Below, one piece after another: positions 7,520-15,132 of a stretch of 16,328 bases of DNA. The DNA comes from Hungateiclostridiaceae bacterium UBA3922 (GTDB lineage: Bacteria; Bacillota; Clostridia; Acetivibrionales; DTU013), in the NCBI GenBank assembly GCA_002386045.1, contig DGEQ01000143.1, positions 1 through 16,328 on the forward strand, read 5' to 3'. The notes under the pieces are model-generated. The model saw nothing but the letters and a program-made list of their open reading frames with translations, ran no database searches and was not told the origin of the DNA. How positions within the stretch are numbered: the stretch's first letter is position 1; every line of letters begins with the position of its first letter. A program made the position numbers and the translations under genes.

Positions 7520-8491
7520 TTGAAAAGCCTGATAATCTTTTTGTGTTTCATATCTGCAGCGGTCCTTTATTACCAGTTGATGAAAATATTCATCTCCCGG
7601 AACGATCATATAACCCGGCTCAGGCGTTATACATCGCTGGAGGAGATCCATGAGGAGAGAAAGAAAAAAAAGAGGGACAGTTCTTCATTTTTACGCGGCA
7701 TGCTTTCAAAAGGCATTGGCAGGCTCAGGTTCCTGGACGGCTACAAGAAAAGGATACAGGCTGACCTTGCGAGGGCGCACCTGCTTTTGAAAGCGGAAGA
7801 ATTCCTGATTTTCGAGATGATACTTTTCTCAATCTTCTTCCTGCTTACTATTTTGGCAAAAGGCCCGGGATCATGGCCATTGGCTCTCGTTTTCGGGACT
7901 GTCGGATGGATACTGCCTTCGTTTTTCATCAAAAGCAGGATCAGGAAGAGGATCAAGCTTCTGAATGATCAGCTGGGCGACGCGATAACGATGATGTCTA
8001 ACTCGCTTAAAGCCGGTTACAGCTTCCTCCAGGCTGTGGATATAGTGGCTGAAGAGATGGCCGGACCTGTTGCGGAGGAGTTCGCCATTTTCAAAAAAGA
8101 AGTAAGCCTTGGGCTAAATACTGAAAAAGCACTGGAGAACCTGTCTGCCAGGGTACGGAGCGATGATCTCGACCTGGTGGTCACGGCGGTGATGATACAG
8201 AGACAGGTAGGCGGCAACCTTGCCGAGGTGCTTGACAAAATAACAGAGACCATAAGGGACAGGATCAGGATCAAAGGGGAACTGAAAGCCATAACAGCCC
8301 AGGGAAGGGTTTCCGGACTTGTGATCTCACTGCTCCCGATCGCACTGTGCCTTATCATATACATGATAAACCCGGCCCAGATGAGCCTGTTGTTTACCAG
8401 GCCGCTCGGCATAATAATGCTTGTGGCGGCAGCGATCATGGAGCTTACGGGTATAGTACTGATCCGAAGGATCGTCAGGGTGGAGATCTAG
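7520..8491 (+). CDS. tadB: TadB-like inner-membrane platform protein
   Basis: A 323-residue integral membrane protein of the type II secretion F (T2SF) family that forms the pilus assembly platform with TadC. An N-terminal membrane segment (about 3-24) is followed by a charged cytoplasmic stretch, two membrane helices at about 95-137, the T2SF cytoplasmic domain at about 150-255 (GDAITMMSNSLKAGYSFLQA, and QVGGNLAEVLDKI at 229-241) and two C-terminal helices at about 265-315. The start is TTG at 7520, set by GGAGG (7508-7512) with 7-nt spacing. Its stop codon TAG forms part of the tadC ribosome site. Residues 48-57 (KKKKRDSSS) are encoded by an 8-base A-run followed by a copy of the interspersed repeat. 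Confidence 0.92.
   Translation: MKSLIIFLCFISAAVLYYQLMKIFISRNDHITRLRRYTSLEEIHEERKKKKRDSSSFLRGMLSKGIGRLRFLDGYKKRIQADLARAHLLLKAEEFLIFEMILFSIFFLLTILAKGPGSWPLALVFGTVGWILPSFFIKSRIRKRIKLLNDQLGDAITMMSNSLKAGYSFLQAVDIVAEEMAGPVAEEFAIFKKEVSLGLNTEKALENLSARVRSDDLDLVVTAVMIQRQVGGNLAEVLDKITETIRDRIRIKGELKAITAQGRVSGLVISLLPIALCLIIYMINPAQMSLLFTRPLGIIMLVAAAIMELTGIVLIRRIVRVEI
7673..7686 (+). repeat. Intragenic copy of the 14-bp repeat in tadB
   Basis: AGGGACAGTTCTTC at 7673-7686 matches GGGGACAGTTCTTC at 13 of 14 positions and is read in frame as Arg-Asp-Ser-Ser plus the first two bases of a further Ser codon, in the cytoplasmic linker after the first membrane segment of TadB. It is preceded by eight A residues (7664-7671). 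Confidence 0.65.
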
Positions 8492-8500
8492 GAGGCTGGT

Positions 8501-9424
8501 ATGATGCCGGTTTTGATTTTTCTGCTGACATTCGCAAGCTGCTTCCTGCTTGCCCATTCTGTTCTGGCGGTTGTCAGCAGGGATGAACTCATAATATCAA
8601 CAAGGCTCCGGAACATAAAGGATCCCAGGGCAAGAAAGGAAAACGACGAACTGGACCAGCCGCTGCTGACCAGGGTGGTCAGGCCGATGCTTGACCAGAT
8701 GGGCAGGATAATGATGCGGGTAACTCCGAAAGAACTGATTTCGTCGTTGGAAAACAAGGTCACCAGGGCCGGGAACCCATGGGACCTTACTGTCAGGGAC
8801 TGGCTGAACATACAGGCGGTCCTGGTCGCAGGCATCCCGCTTATTACCTTCATTGCGCTGAGAAATTCGGGCATCCCCACGGGCTCGCTGATACTGTTCC
8901 TGGTTTCAGAAGCAGCGCTGGGATTCGTCCTGCCGGGCTTCATACTCGGGAAAATGATTACGGCGCGCCAGAAGATAATCCTGAAAACGCTGCCGGACGT
9001 GATCGATCTAATCACTGTCATAGTGGAAGCCGGCCTGGGTTTCGACGGTGCGCTGATGAAAGTGGTGGAGAAAAAGCCGGGGCCGCTGGCTGATGAATTT
9101 GACAGGGTCCTGCAGGAAATCAGGGTCGGAAGGAAGAAAAAAGACGCTTTGCGGGATATGTCACAAAGGCTGGATATCCAGGACTTTACTGCTTTCGTCG
9201 GGGCCATCATCCAGGCGGAACAGTTCGGCGTGAGTATCGCGCAGGTACTGAGGATCCAGTCCGGGCAAATCAGGCTCAAGAGGAAACAGCGTGCCCAGGA
9301 GCGGGCGATGAAAGTGCCTGTGAAGATGCTGATACCGATGGTCGTGTTCATATTCCCGACATTGTTCGTCGTCCTTCTCGGGCCCATCGTCATAAAGCTG
9401 ATCGAACAGTTTACCGGCATGTAG
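8501..9424 (+). CDS. tadC: TadC-like inner-membrane platform protein
   Basis: A 307-residue T2SF-family partner of TadB. There is a membrane segment at about 3-25, a charged cytoplasmic region (26-100), two helices at about 103-152, the T2SF domain at about 160-270 (LKTLPDVIDLITVIVEAGLGF, with AEQFGVSIAQVLRIQ at 239-253) and a C-terminal hydrophobic segment at about 274-300. The ribosome site AGGAGG (8490-8495) overlaps the tadB stop codon and is 5 nt from the first ATG (8501) and 8 nt from the second (8504), so either Met may be used. It is the last recognisable tad gene; no prepilin peptidase or TadD follows. Confidence 0.92.
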   Translation: MMPVLIFLLTFASCFLLAHSVLAVVSRDELIISTRLRNIKDPRARKENDELDQPLLTRVVRPMLDQMGRIMMRVTPKELISSLENKVTRAGNPWDLTVRDWLNIQAVLVAGIPLITFIALRNSGIPTGSLILFLVSEAALGFVLPGFILGKMITARQKIILKTLPDVIDLITVIVEAGLGFDGALMKVVEKKPGPLADEFDRVLQEIRVGRKKKDALRDMSQRLDIQDFTAFVGAIIQAEQFGVSIAQVLRIQSGQIRLKRKQRAQERAMKVPVKMLIPMVVFIFPTLFVVLLGPIVIKLIEQFTGM

Positions 9425-9806
9425 CCTTTCGGCAACGCCCAAAATTAAACAGCAGTGGAGACAACGTCCTCCGATACGCGTGCAACGGGCATCACAACAG
9501 AGAACCGACTGTACTTGCGGATTTGCCTGCATTTACTGCGTTGGACGCGTTATCCGTATTACGTTGCCTGCATTGGTCCGGCAGGGTCCTGTCTGTTATC
9601 CTAAGGCAGAACGCCGCGTTTTTCAGCCTTTCGCAAATCTCGTCAGTACCTGTCCGCACGCCGGAAGGCAGGCGATGTGCAGGAGTACTATAAATTTCAT
9701 AGAAATTGGTTTAATATAGTTGAAGATGATTGTAGATGATAGTATAATGTCTTACATAATCAAGTGATTGCACTATACGGTACAACAGGTTTTCGGAGGC
9801 TGTGAA
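9425..9806. other. Non-coding stretch between tadC and the metH-like gene
   Basis: I recognise no gene here. An 11-bp direct repeat TTGCCTGCATT occurs at 9523-9533 and 9564-9574. A + strand open frame at 9480-9719 has no ribosome site and its peptide resembles nothing I know. The stretch turns AT-rich after 9685 and contains the promoter at 9720-9748. No clear terminator follows tadC. Confidence 0.5.
9720..9748 (+). promoter_or_regulatory. Sigma-A promoter of the metH-like gene
   Basis: TTGAAG (9720-9725) and a perfect TATAAT (9743-9748) are separated by exactly 17 nt. They lie about 60 bases upstream of the start codon in AT-rich sequence. This is the best promoter match in the window and marks the metH-like gene as a separate transcription unit from tad. 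Confidence 0.7.
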
Positions 9807-11111
9807 ATGGGTTTTCTGGATGATATCAGGAACAGGATATTGATACATGACGGATCCAAGGGATACTTGCTGCAGAGGATGGGACTGAAAGGCGGCGAGT
9901 GCGGGGAATACTGGAACCTGACGAACCAGGAGGCAGTCAGGGAGGTACACAGGGCATATCTCGAGGCAGGCTCGGACGTACTGCAGACAAACACGTTTCC
10001 CGGGAACAGGATACATCTCGAAAGGTTCGGGCTCGGCGAAAAAACTTATGAAATCAATTACTGGGGAGCCAGGCTTGCAAGAGAGGTTGCCGGAGACAGG
10101 GCTTACGTGAGCGCTTCCGTCGGTCCTGCGGGCTCCCTTATGGAACCGCTGGGAGACCTGTCGTTCGAAAAAGCCTGCGAGATATACCGTGAACAGGTAA
10201 AGGCCCTTGTCGACGGCGGCGCGGACATCATCAATTTCGAGACGTTCACGGATCTTTCTGAACTGCGGGCGGCATACCTGGCAGCCAGGGAGGTCACGGA
10301 CCTGCCCGTGATCTGCTCCCTTGCATTCGAAAACAACGGACGGACACTGATGGGCACTGACCCGTTCATTGCCGTCACAGTCCTGAAATCGCTGGGTGTC
10401 GACATGGTCGGGGCCAACTGTTCATTCGGTCCCGAACACATGACGGGTATCATCGAGAGTATGTACAGGGCGGGCGGAGGTTACCTGAGCGTCAAGCCGA
10501 ATGCAGGCCTGCCGTCGGTTTCAGGCAGCACGGTGACATATGACGAGACGCCGGAGCGTTTTGCTGAACTGTCGGCGGCATTCATAAAATACGGGGCAAG
10601 GCTCGTAGGCGGTTGCTGCGGGACGACCCCGGAATTCATAAGAGCTCTCAGGGAAAGGCTGACAGACGCTGAACCCGTTCCTGTTCCTGAAAGGCTGGAG
10701 TCATGCATTGCTTCCGATGTCATGCATATAAATGTGGCAGACATTGATAATGCCAATATATACAGGCTTGATGCCGCGAATGACCAGGCAGTCTGCCAGG
10801 CTTTGAAGAATAATGATTTGTCCTGGGCGGAGGAAACGGCGCTCGATTTGTCAGCCGAAGGCTATGACGCGATACTGGTGAGCCTCGACAGCGCCGGCGG
10901 CGGCCCGGGCATGCTTGCTGACGTGGTTGACCGGCTGCAGTGGTATGTGAAGGCCCCCTTCATCATCGAAACAGCTGATGCAGAAGCTCTTGAAAAGGCT
11001 CTGAGAGTCTACCGGGGAAAGGCCGGCGTTGTCATAAGGGACGGTTCCGGAGATGAGACGGGAAAAATCGCAGAAAAGTACGGAAGCGTGATTATTTCCC
11101 GGGGCATATAG
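9807..11111 (+). CDS. MetH-like homocysteine S-methyltransferase domain with truncated pterin-binding half-domain
   Basis: A 434-residue protein. Residues 1-285 form a homocysteine-binding TIM-barrel domain as in cobalamin-dependent methionine synthase: HDGSKGYLLQRMGL near the N terminus, GSDVLQTNTFPGNRIHL at 55-71, and the three zinc-ligand cysteines Cys205 (GANCSFGP) and Cys270-Cys271 (GGCCGTTP). Residues about 305-434 resemble the first half of the MetH pterin-binding domain (ALKNNDLSWAEETALD, then PFIIETADAEALEKALRVY), but the usual ERINPTG and DVNVG motifs are absent and the ORF stops midway; cobalamin domains are missing. ATG 9807 is set by CGGAGG (9794-9799) with 7-nt spacing; a TTG at 9768 lacks a site. 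It may be a truncated metH or a short form acting with separate methyl-donor proteins. Methyltransferase activity on homocysteine is possible, but the donor is unclear. Confidence 0.82.
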   Translation: MGFLDDIRNRILIHDGSKGYLLQRMGLKGGECGEYWNLTNQEAVREVHRAYLEAGSDVLQTNTFPGNRIHLERFGLGEKTYEINYWGARLAREVAGDRAYVSASVGPAGSLMEPLGDLSFEKACEIYREQVKALVDGGADIINFETFTDLSELRAAYLAAREVTDLPVICSLAFENNGRTLMGTDPFIAVTVLKSLGVDMVGANCSFGPEHMTGIIESMYRAGGGYLSVKPNAGLPSVSGSTVTYDETPERFAELSAAFIKYGARLVGGCCGTTPEFIRALRERLTDAEPVPVPERLESCIASDVMHINVADIDNANIYRLDAANDQAVCQALKNNDLSWAEETALDLSAEGYDAILVSLDSAGGGPGMLADVVDRLQWYVKAPFIIETADAEALEKALRVYRGKAGVVIRDGSGDETGKIAEKYGSVIISRGI

Positions 11112-11497
11112 GCTCGCTGGGATCCCCTGACGTCCACAGCATCGGGAAAATCCTCCGGCTCCAAAGGAAGCGGAAATTCTCCGGCACCCGAGGGATCATG
11201 AATGCCCCGGTACCATGGATCGTGGACGTCCCCCAATACTCACGGGATCGTGAGCATCCCACGGGACACATGGATCGTGTGTGTCCAACGGCACCCACGG
11301 GATCGTGAGCGTCACCCCCGATACCCACGGATCATGAGCGTCTCCCGGCACTACGGATCGTGGCCATCTCACGGAACCCTCGGGATCATGAGCATACTCC
11401 GGCCCAGGGAATTGGATCACAGTCATGCAGCATGAAAAAAAGCGGGACAGCAACACTGCAAAGTTGATACCTGTGTTTGCGGGTGCTAAAATTATGA
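11112..11497. other. Non-coding junction between the truncated metH-like gene and the truncated murA
   Basis: No gene was found. 11188-11400 is a degenerate tandem array (separate entry). 11461-11527 contains short peptide matches to the MurA N terminus in a different frame from the main murA remnant (PVFAGAK at 11470-11490 and TGRPTVLCP at 11497-11523), which may be relics of the missing 5' part. No terminator for the metH-like gene is visible apart from the array's own hairpins. Confidence 0.55.
11188..11400. repeat. Degenerate tandem array, period about 27 bp, GGATC core
   Basis: GGATC occurs at 11193, 11217, 11245, 11272, 11300, 11329, 11355 and 11383, spaced 24, 28, 27, 28, 29, 26 and 28 bp. 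The shared unit is approximately CACGGGATCGTGAGCGTC followed by a C-rich tail. Several units form a small hairpin; the best is CTCACG-GGAT-CGTGAG at 11239-11254. Variants such as CATG/CGTG and CACG/CATG keep pairing through G-T pairs. Outlying GGATC copies at 11120 and 11414 may be further decayed units. The period is not a multiple of three, so this is not a protein repeat. Confidence 0.8.
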
Positions 11498-12460
11498 CAG
11501 GGAGGCCAACAGTCCTGTGCCCGAAAAGTTACGCACCCGGGTGGGTGCGAAATAGGCCCGAGACCGATCGACCTGCACCTGAAAGCGCTTAAAAACATGG
11601 GCGCGAAGATAAATGACGCGCATCGCGGGTTCATACACTGCGAGGCCGACAGGCTGAAAGGGTGCGACATCCAGCTTGATTACCCCAGTGTGGGCGCCAC
11701 TGAAAACATAATGCTGGCCTCGGTCTTTGCCGACGGAGAGACGGTTATAAGAAACGCTGCAAAAGAGCCTGAGATAGTCGACCTGCAGAATTACCTGCAG
11801 GCAGCGGGCGTGCGTGTGACGGGCGCGGGGACGAGCATCATACGGATAGCCGGCGGTGGAGGCAAGCTGAGGTATGCGGAACATACCATAATCACCGACC
11901 GGATAGTGGCGGGTACATATATGGCGGCAGCAGGGATAACAGGCGGAAACCTGTTATTGAAAAACGTCTATCCTGAAAATCTCAGTTCAGTTATTTCGGT
12001 CCTGAGGGAAAGCGGATGCAGGATCCGCGTCAATGGCAGCACTGTGCATGTAGTCGGACCGGCAAGGCTGCGGGCCGTAGATATCGTCAGAACGCTTCCG
12101 TATCCGGGATTCCCGACGGATATGCAGGCACAGCTCATGGCGATGCTGACCATCGCCAGGGGCACAAGCATAGTAGTCGAGACAGTTTTTGAGAACAGGT
12201 ACAAACACGTTGACGAACTGCTGCGAATGGGCGCGAACATCAAGCTGGAAGGGCGGATAGCGGTCATAAAGGGAGTCAGGAAACTGGTAGGGGCCAATGT
12301 CACTGCCAGAGACTTAAGGGGAGGAGCGGCCCTGGTACTGGCAGGTCTTGCAGCTGAGGGAGAAACAGTGGTATCGGGGATCAGGCATATCGACCGGGGA
12401 TACGAGAGGATCGAAGAGAAACTGAGACAGATCGGCGCAACTATAAGGAGAGTCGACTGA
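11498..12460 (+). pseudogene. murA: 5'-truncated murA (UDP-GlcNAc 1-carboxyvinyltransferase)
   Basis: An open frame runs from a TGA at 11495-11497 to the stop at 12460 and encodes about the last 300 of the usual 420 MurA residues. The first ATG is 11597, giving 287 residues, and has no ribosome site. Upstream of it the frame reads GGCEIGPRPIDLHL, the motif holding the catalytic cysteine (Cys115 in E. coli), but only CTG codons could start there, so the nucleophile is probably not translated. Intact downstream motifs include YPSVGATENIMLA, GFPTDMQAQ with the conserved Asp, ENRYKHVDELLRMGA and HIDRGYERIEEKL. MurA makes the first committed peptidoglycan precursor, and many Firmicutes carry two copies. 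This one lacks the N-terminal part and should be inactive. Its position before ftsQ is the usual place for murA in clostridial division clusters. The long intact frame suggests recent damage. Confidence 0.8.
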
Positions 12461-12530
12461 AATACCCGAACGGCCTGTTGTGATAATGTGATACGATATT
12501 CTCACGACCACCGTACACCAGGGGGCAGAT

Positions 12531-13391
12531 ATGAAGCTGCGCAGGATAAAAACCGTGCAGGAACCTGCACACGTGATAAACAGGAGAAAAAGAAGAAGGC
12601 AAAGGATCTTCAGGGTAGTAAAGTCGATACTCGTTACCGCGTTATTTGTTTCTACCGTAATATATGCAGCGCTTTCTCCTTTCTTTAACATAAAGGAATT
12701 CAGGGTTTTCGGCAATACCCGGTACGATGCAGCCGAACTTACAGCCGCTTCAGGCATCAGGACAGGCCGTAACGGGTTCAGGGTACTGTTTTCCAGCAAG
12801 TCGAAATCAGGCTTGTTCCGCATAGGTGACGCGGAACAGGCGATAATTGAAAAATGTCCATATGTCAGGAGCGCGGAAGTCAGGTATATCATCCCTGGTA
12901 CGATAAGGATCAGCATTACAGAGCGTGAACCCGCTGCCATAATCGATATGAAGGGGACACCCCTGCTTATAGACAAAGAGGGTTACCTTCTTGAGATCGA
13001 TCCTGCCTTCGACCCGGATGAGGCTGAGAAAGGGCTTCCCGTGATAAGGACCGCGGATCCTGCTTCGGCAGTCCCGGGAAAGAAACTGGATATTCCTGAG
13101 GAAATGCTCTTATCAGCTTTCAAAGTATTTGATACAATAAGAGAGACAGATGCTGTGAATAGCGTGGAGTTGCTGCCTCTGGTCGATTATGTGGATACGA
13201 GCGACCTTTCGAACATCCGTTTTTCGGTGCAGTCCCGCATAATCGTGAATCTTGGCAAGGCGGACGAGCTTCATTACAAAATCAGTGCAGCGGCAAGCAT
13301 ATTCGCAATTGACATCAAAAAAACAGAAAGGGGTACGCTGGATTTTTCCGTCGGGAAGGATCCGGTATTCACTCCTGAGAGCGGAGGTTAG
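12531..13391 (+). CDS. divIB: FtsQ/DivIB cell-division protein
   Basis: A 286-residue bitopic membrane protein of the divisome. A strongly basic cytoplasmic tail (residues 17-28 rich in Arg/Lys) is followed by one membrane segment at about 31-50. The POTRA domain at about 53-131 begins FNIKEFRVFGNTRYDAAEL and ends IPGTIRISITEREPAA. The FtsQ/DivIB beta domain follows (about 134-260), with GTPLLIDKEGYLLE at 142-155. In Bacillus, DivIB works with DivIC and FtsL to control septal peptidoglycan synthesis. The ATG at 12531 has only a modest GGGGG site at 12521-12525. Its stop (TAG) directly abuts the next gene's GTG start, so the two are probably co-translated. Confidence 0.9.
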   Translation: MKLRRIKTVQEPAHVINRRKRRRQRIFRVVKSILVTALFVSTVIYAALSPFFNIKEFRVFGNTRYDAAELTAASGIRTGRNGFRVLFSSKSKSGLFRIGDAEQAIIEKCPYVRSAEVRYIIPGTIRISITEREPAAIIDMKGTPLLIDKEGYLLEIDPAFDPDEAEKGLPVIRTADPASAVPGKKLDIPEEMLLSAFKVFDTIRETDAVNSVELLPLVDYVDTSDLSNIRFSVQSRIIVNLGKADELHYKISAAASIFAIDIKKTERGTLDFSVGKDPVFTPESGG

Positions 13392-13748
13392 GTGCCTATG
13401 TTGCCGATACTGGGAATGATCATCGGGATACTGATCGGAGTTTTTGTGATACCTGTAAATATACCCCAGCAGTATTCCATATACCTGGCTGTGGCCATCC
13501 TTGCCGCGCTGGACTCCGTGTTCGGCGGGATAGCGTCGTCGATGCAGGGAAAATTCGACATGAAAATATTCCTGTCAGGTTTTTTCGGAAACGCGATCCT
13601 GGCGGCGATGCTGGCGTATATAGGCGACCAGATGGGGCTGCAACTGTACCTTGCGGCAATATTCGCCTTTGGTAACAGGATTTTCTTAAATTTTGCAGTT
13701 ATTCGCAGATATGTGTTGAATAAGTCAGATAAAAAAGATAATATATAG
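13392..13748 (+). CDS. sbp: Small basic protein (Sbp/DUF1290 family), membrane
   Basis: A 118-residue hydrophobic protein with about three membrane segments (about 4-20, 29-48 and 60-80, with a further hydrophobic stretch at 84-105) and a basic tail ending KSDKKDNI. The family signature YSIYLAVAILAALDSVFGGI is at about 28-47, and FGNRIFLNFAVIRR at 93-106. Members sit between ftsQ/divIB and ftsA in many Firmicutes and Actinobacteria and are presumed to be linked to division, though their activity is not established. The start is either GTG 13392, directly after the ftsQ stop and 4 nt from GGAGG (13383-13387), or ATG 13398 at 10-nt spacing. Confidence 0.88.
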   Translation: MPMLPILGMIIGILIGVFVIPVNIPQQYSIYLAVAILAALDSVFGGIASSMQGKFDMKIFLSGFFGNAILAAMLAYIGDQMGLQLYLAAIFAFGNRIFLNFAVIRRYVLNKSDKKDNI

Positions 13749-13779
13749 TTTGTAGGGTAGTTTACAGGGGGTCATTTCC

Positions 13780-15012
13780 TTGAGTGGATGGATTGTAAGT
13801 GTTGACATCGGAACGTCGAACGTTTGCGCCCTTATCGGTAAGATCAGCAAGTTCTCACAGTTAGAGATCGCCGGAAGAGGTATGGCGCCTTGCAGCGGGC
13901 TTAAAAAAGGCGTCATCGTTGATATAGACAGTACGGCTGCAAGCATAAGGAAAGCGGTCGAAGAAGCTGAAGCAGAAGCCAACATGCGGATCGATTCAGC
14001 TTATGTCAACATCCATGGTATGCACGTAAATGTCGTGAACAACAAAAGCTGGCTGAGCATAAACGGAAGGGAAATAACCAGGGACGACCTGGATGAAATA
14101 CTCCGCGACGTCAGGGACATCGAGATACCGGAAGACATGCAGCTTATAGACGTCATCCCGAGGCAGTTCATCATCGACGGATATGACGAGATAACCGACC
14201 CGGTAGGGATGGTCGGGAACCGTCTCGAAGTCGATGCGGACATGCTTGTAGGAAAGATCATATCGGTCCAGAATATCATAAAAAGCATGGAACGGGCTGA
14301 CATAAAGCTGGATGGGATAGTTGCCGAAGCATTTGCTTCGGCAGAGATTTGTCTGACGCCGGATGAACGTGACATAGGAGCCGTGCTGCTGGATGTCGGG
14401 GGGAGCGTGACCGACATTTCGGTATTCCAGGGCAAAAGGCTTGTTTTTTATGATTCTATACCGGTCGGCGGTGATCATGTCACCAATGATATCGCAATCG
14501 GACTGCGGATATCTAATACGGAAGCCGAAAAGATCAAGCGCCAGTTCGAACTTGCGTTGACTTCGCTGATAAAGAACGACCAGGAGATTTCGGTGTTCGA
14601 TATCAGCGAGAACAGGAAAAAGAATGTGAAGGTATCGGAAGTAGTCGAGATAATAGAGGCCCGCGTGTACGAGATATTCTCATTATGCAAGGGACTGCTG
14701 GACAAGGCGGGGATAAGCATCCCGCAGGAAGGCTGCGTCGTTATGACAGGCGCCGGCATTTCCTATGTGGACGGCTGCAGGCAGCTGGCCAGGGAAGTGT
14801 TCGACCTTCCGGTAAGGGTCGTCCAGGCAGGGCAGATACCGGGAGTCCTGAAACCTGAGTTTGTTGCGTCAGCAGGCATGATCAGGTACGTGGCGAATGT
14901 CAGGAAGGGAGTAAGCCGGGCAAGCGAGATCAGGCTCAGGAAACAGGAGAAGCAGAAAAATGAAGGATCAGTACTGGAAAGGATCTTGAATTTTTTCAAA
15001 AAAATGTTTTGA
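13780..15012 (+). CDS. ftsA: FtsA, actin-like cell-division protein
   Basis: A 410-residue actin-family ATPase that tethers FtsZ filaments to the membrane. Visible motifs are phosphate-1 VSVDIGTSNVCALIG at 6-20, the SHS2 (1C) region at about 85-160 with VIPRQFIIDGYDEITDPVGM at 125-144, phosphate-2 GAVLLDVGGSVTDISVF at 200-216, and the adenosine motif VVMTGAGISYVDG at 320-332. The C terminus carries a basic linker and the amphipathic membrane-targeting helix VLERILNFFKKMF (398-410). The start is TTG at 13780, supported by AGGGGGT (13766-13772) with 7-nt spacing and by the protein aligning from MSGWIVSVDIG. A 31-bp gap separates it from sbp. ftsZ follows after 120 bp with its own possible promoter. 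Confidence 0.95.
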   Translation: MSGWIVSVDIGTSNVCALIGKISKFSQLEIAGRGMAPCSGLKKGVIVDIDSTAASIRKAVEEAEAEANMRIDSAYVNIHGMHVNVVNNKSWLSINGREITRDDLDEILRDVRDIEIPEDMQLIDVIPRQFIIDGYDEITDPVGMVGNRLEVDADMLVGKIISVQNIIKSMERADIKLDGIVAEAFASAEICLTPDERDIGAVLLDVGGSVTDISVFQGKRLVFYDSIPVGGDHVTNDIAIGLRISNTEAEKIKRQFELALTSLIKNDQEISVFDISENRKKNVKVSEVVEIIEARVYEIFSLCKGLLDKAGISIPQEGCVVMTGAGISYVDGCRQLAREVFDLPVRVVQAGQIPGVLKPEFVASAGMIRYVANVRKGVSRASEIRLRKQEKQKNEGSVLERILNFFKKMF

Positions 15013-15053
15013 TCCGCCGCTGTTTACTGACTGAATATTTTGCTAATCTCATC

Positions 15054-15082
15054 TTGCGCTAATTTAAGGAATAGGATATTAT
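15054..15082 (+). promoter_or_regulatory. Candidate promoter upstream of ftsZ
   Basis: TTGCGC (15054-15059) and TATTAT (15077-15082) are separated by 17 nt, 50 bases before the ftsZ start. The -10 is a 5/6 match and the -35 only 3/6. The 120-bp AT-rich gap between ftsA and ftsZ fits an additional ftsZ promoter, as seen in other bacteria. Confidence 0.4.
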
Positions 15083-15132
15083 TTATTTGTGCCAAAAGTT
15101 ATGCCAAACGAATGACAAAAGGGGGATTCGTT

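Noticed and set aside
9480..9719. 79-codon + strand ORF between tadC and the metH-like gene
   Set aside because: No ribosome site and no recognisable features; it ends within the AT-rich promoter region.
11196..11456. Reverse-strand ORF with repeated Ala-His-Asp-Pro peptides
   Set aside because: The DNA unit is not a multiple of three, so the peptide repeat shifts frame; it is a by-product of the DNA array.
15064..15113. Sigma-H type promoter before ftsZ
   Set aside because: An AAGGAATA box is present, but no GAAT-type -10 lies at the required distance.
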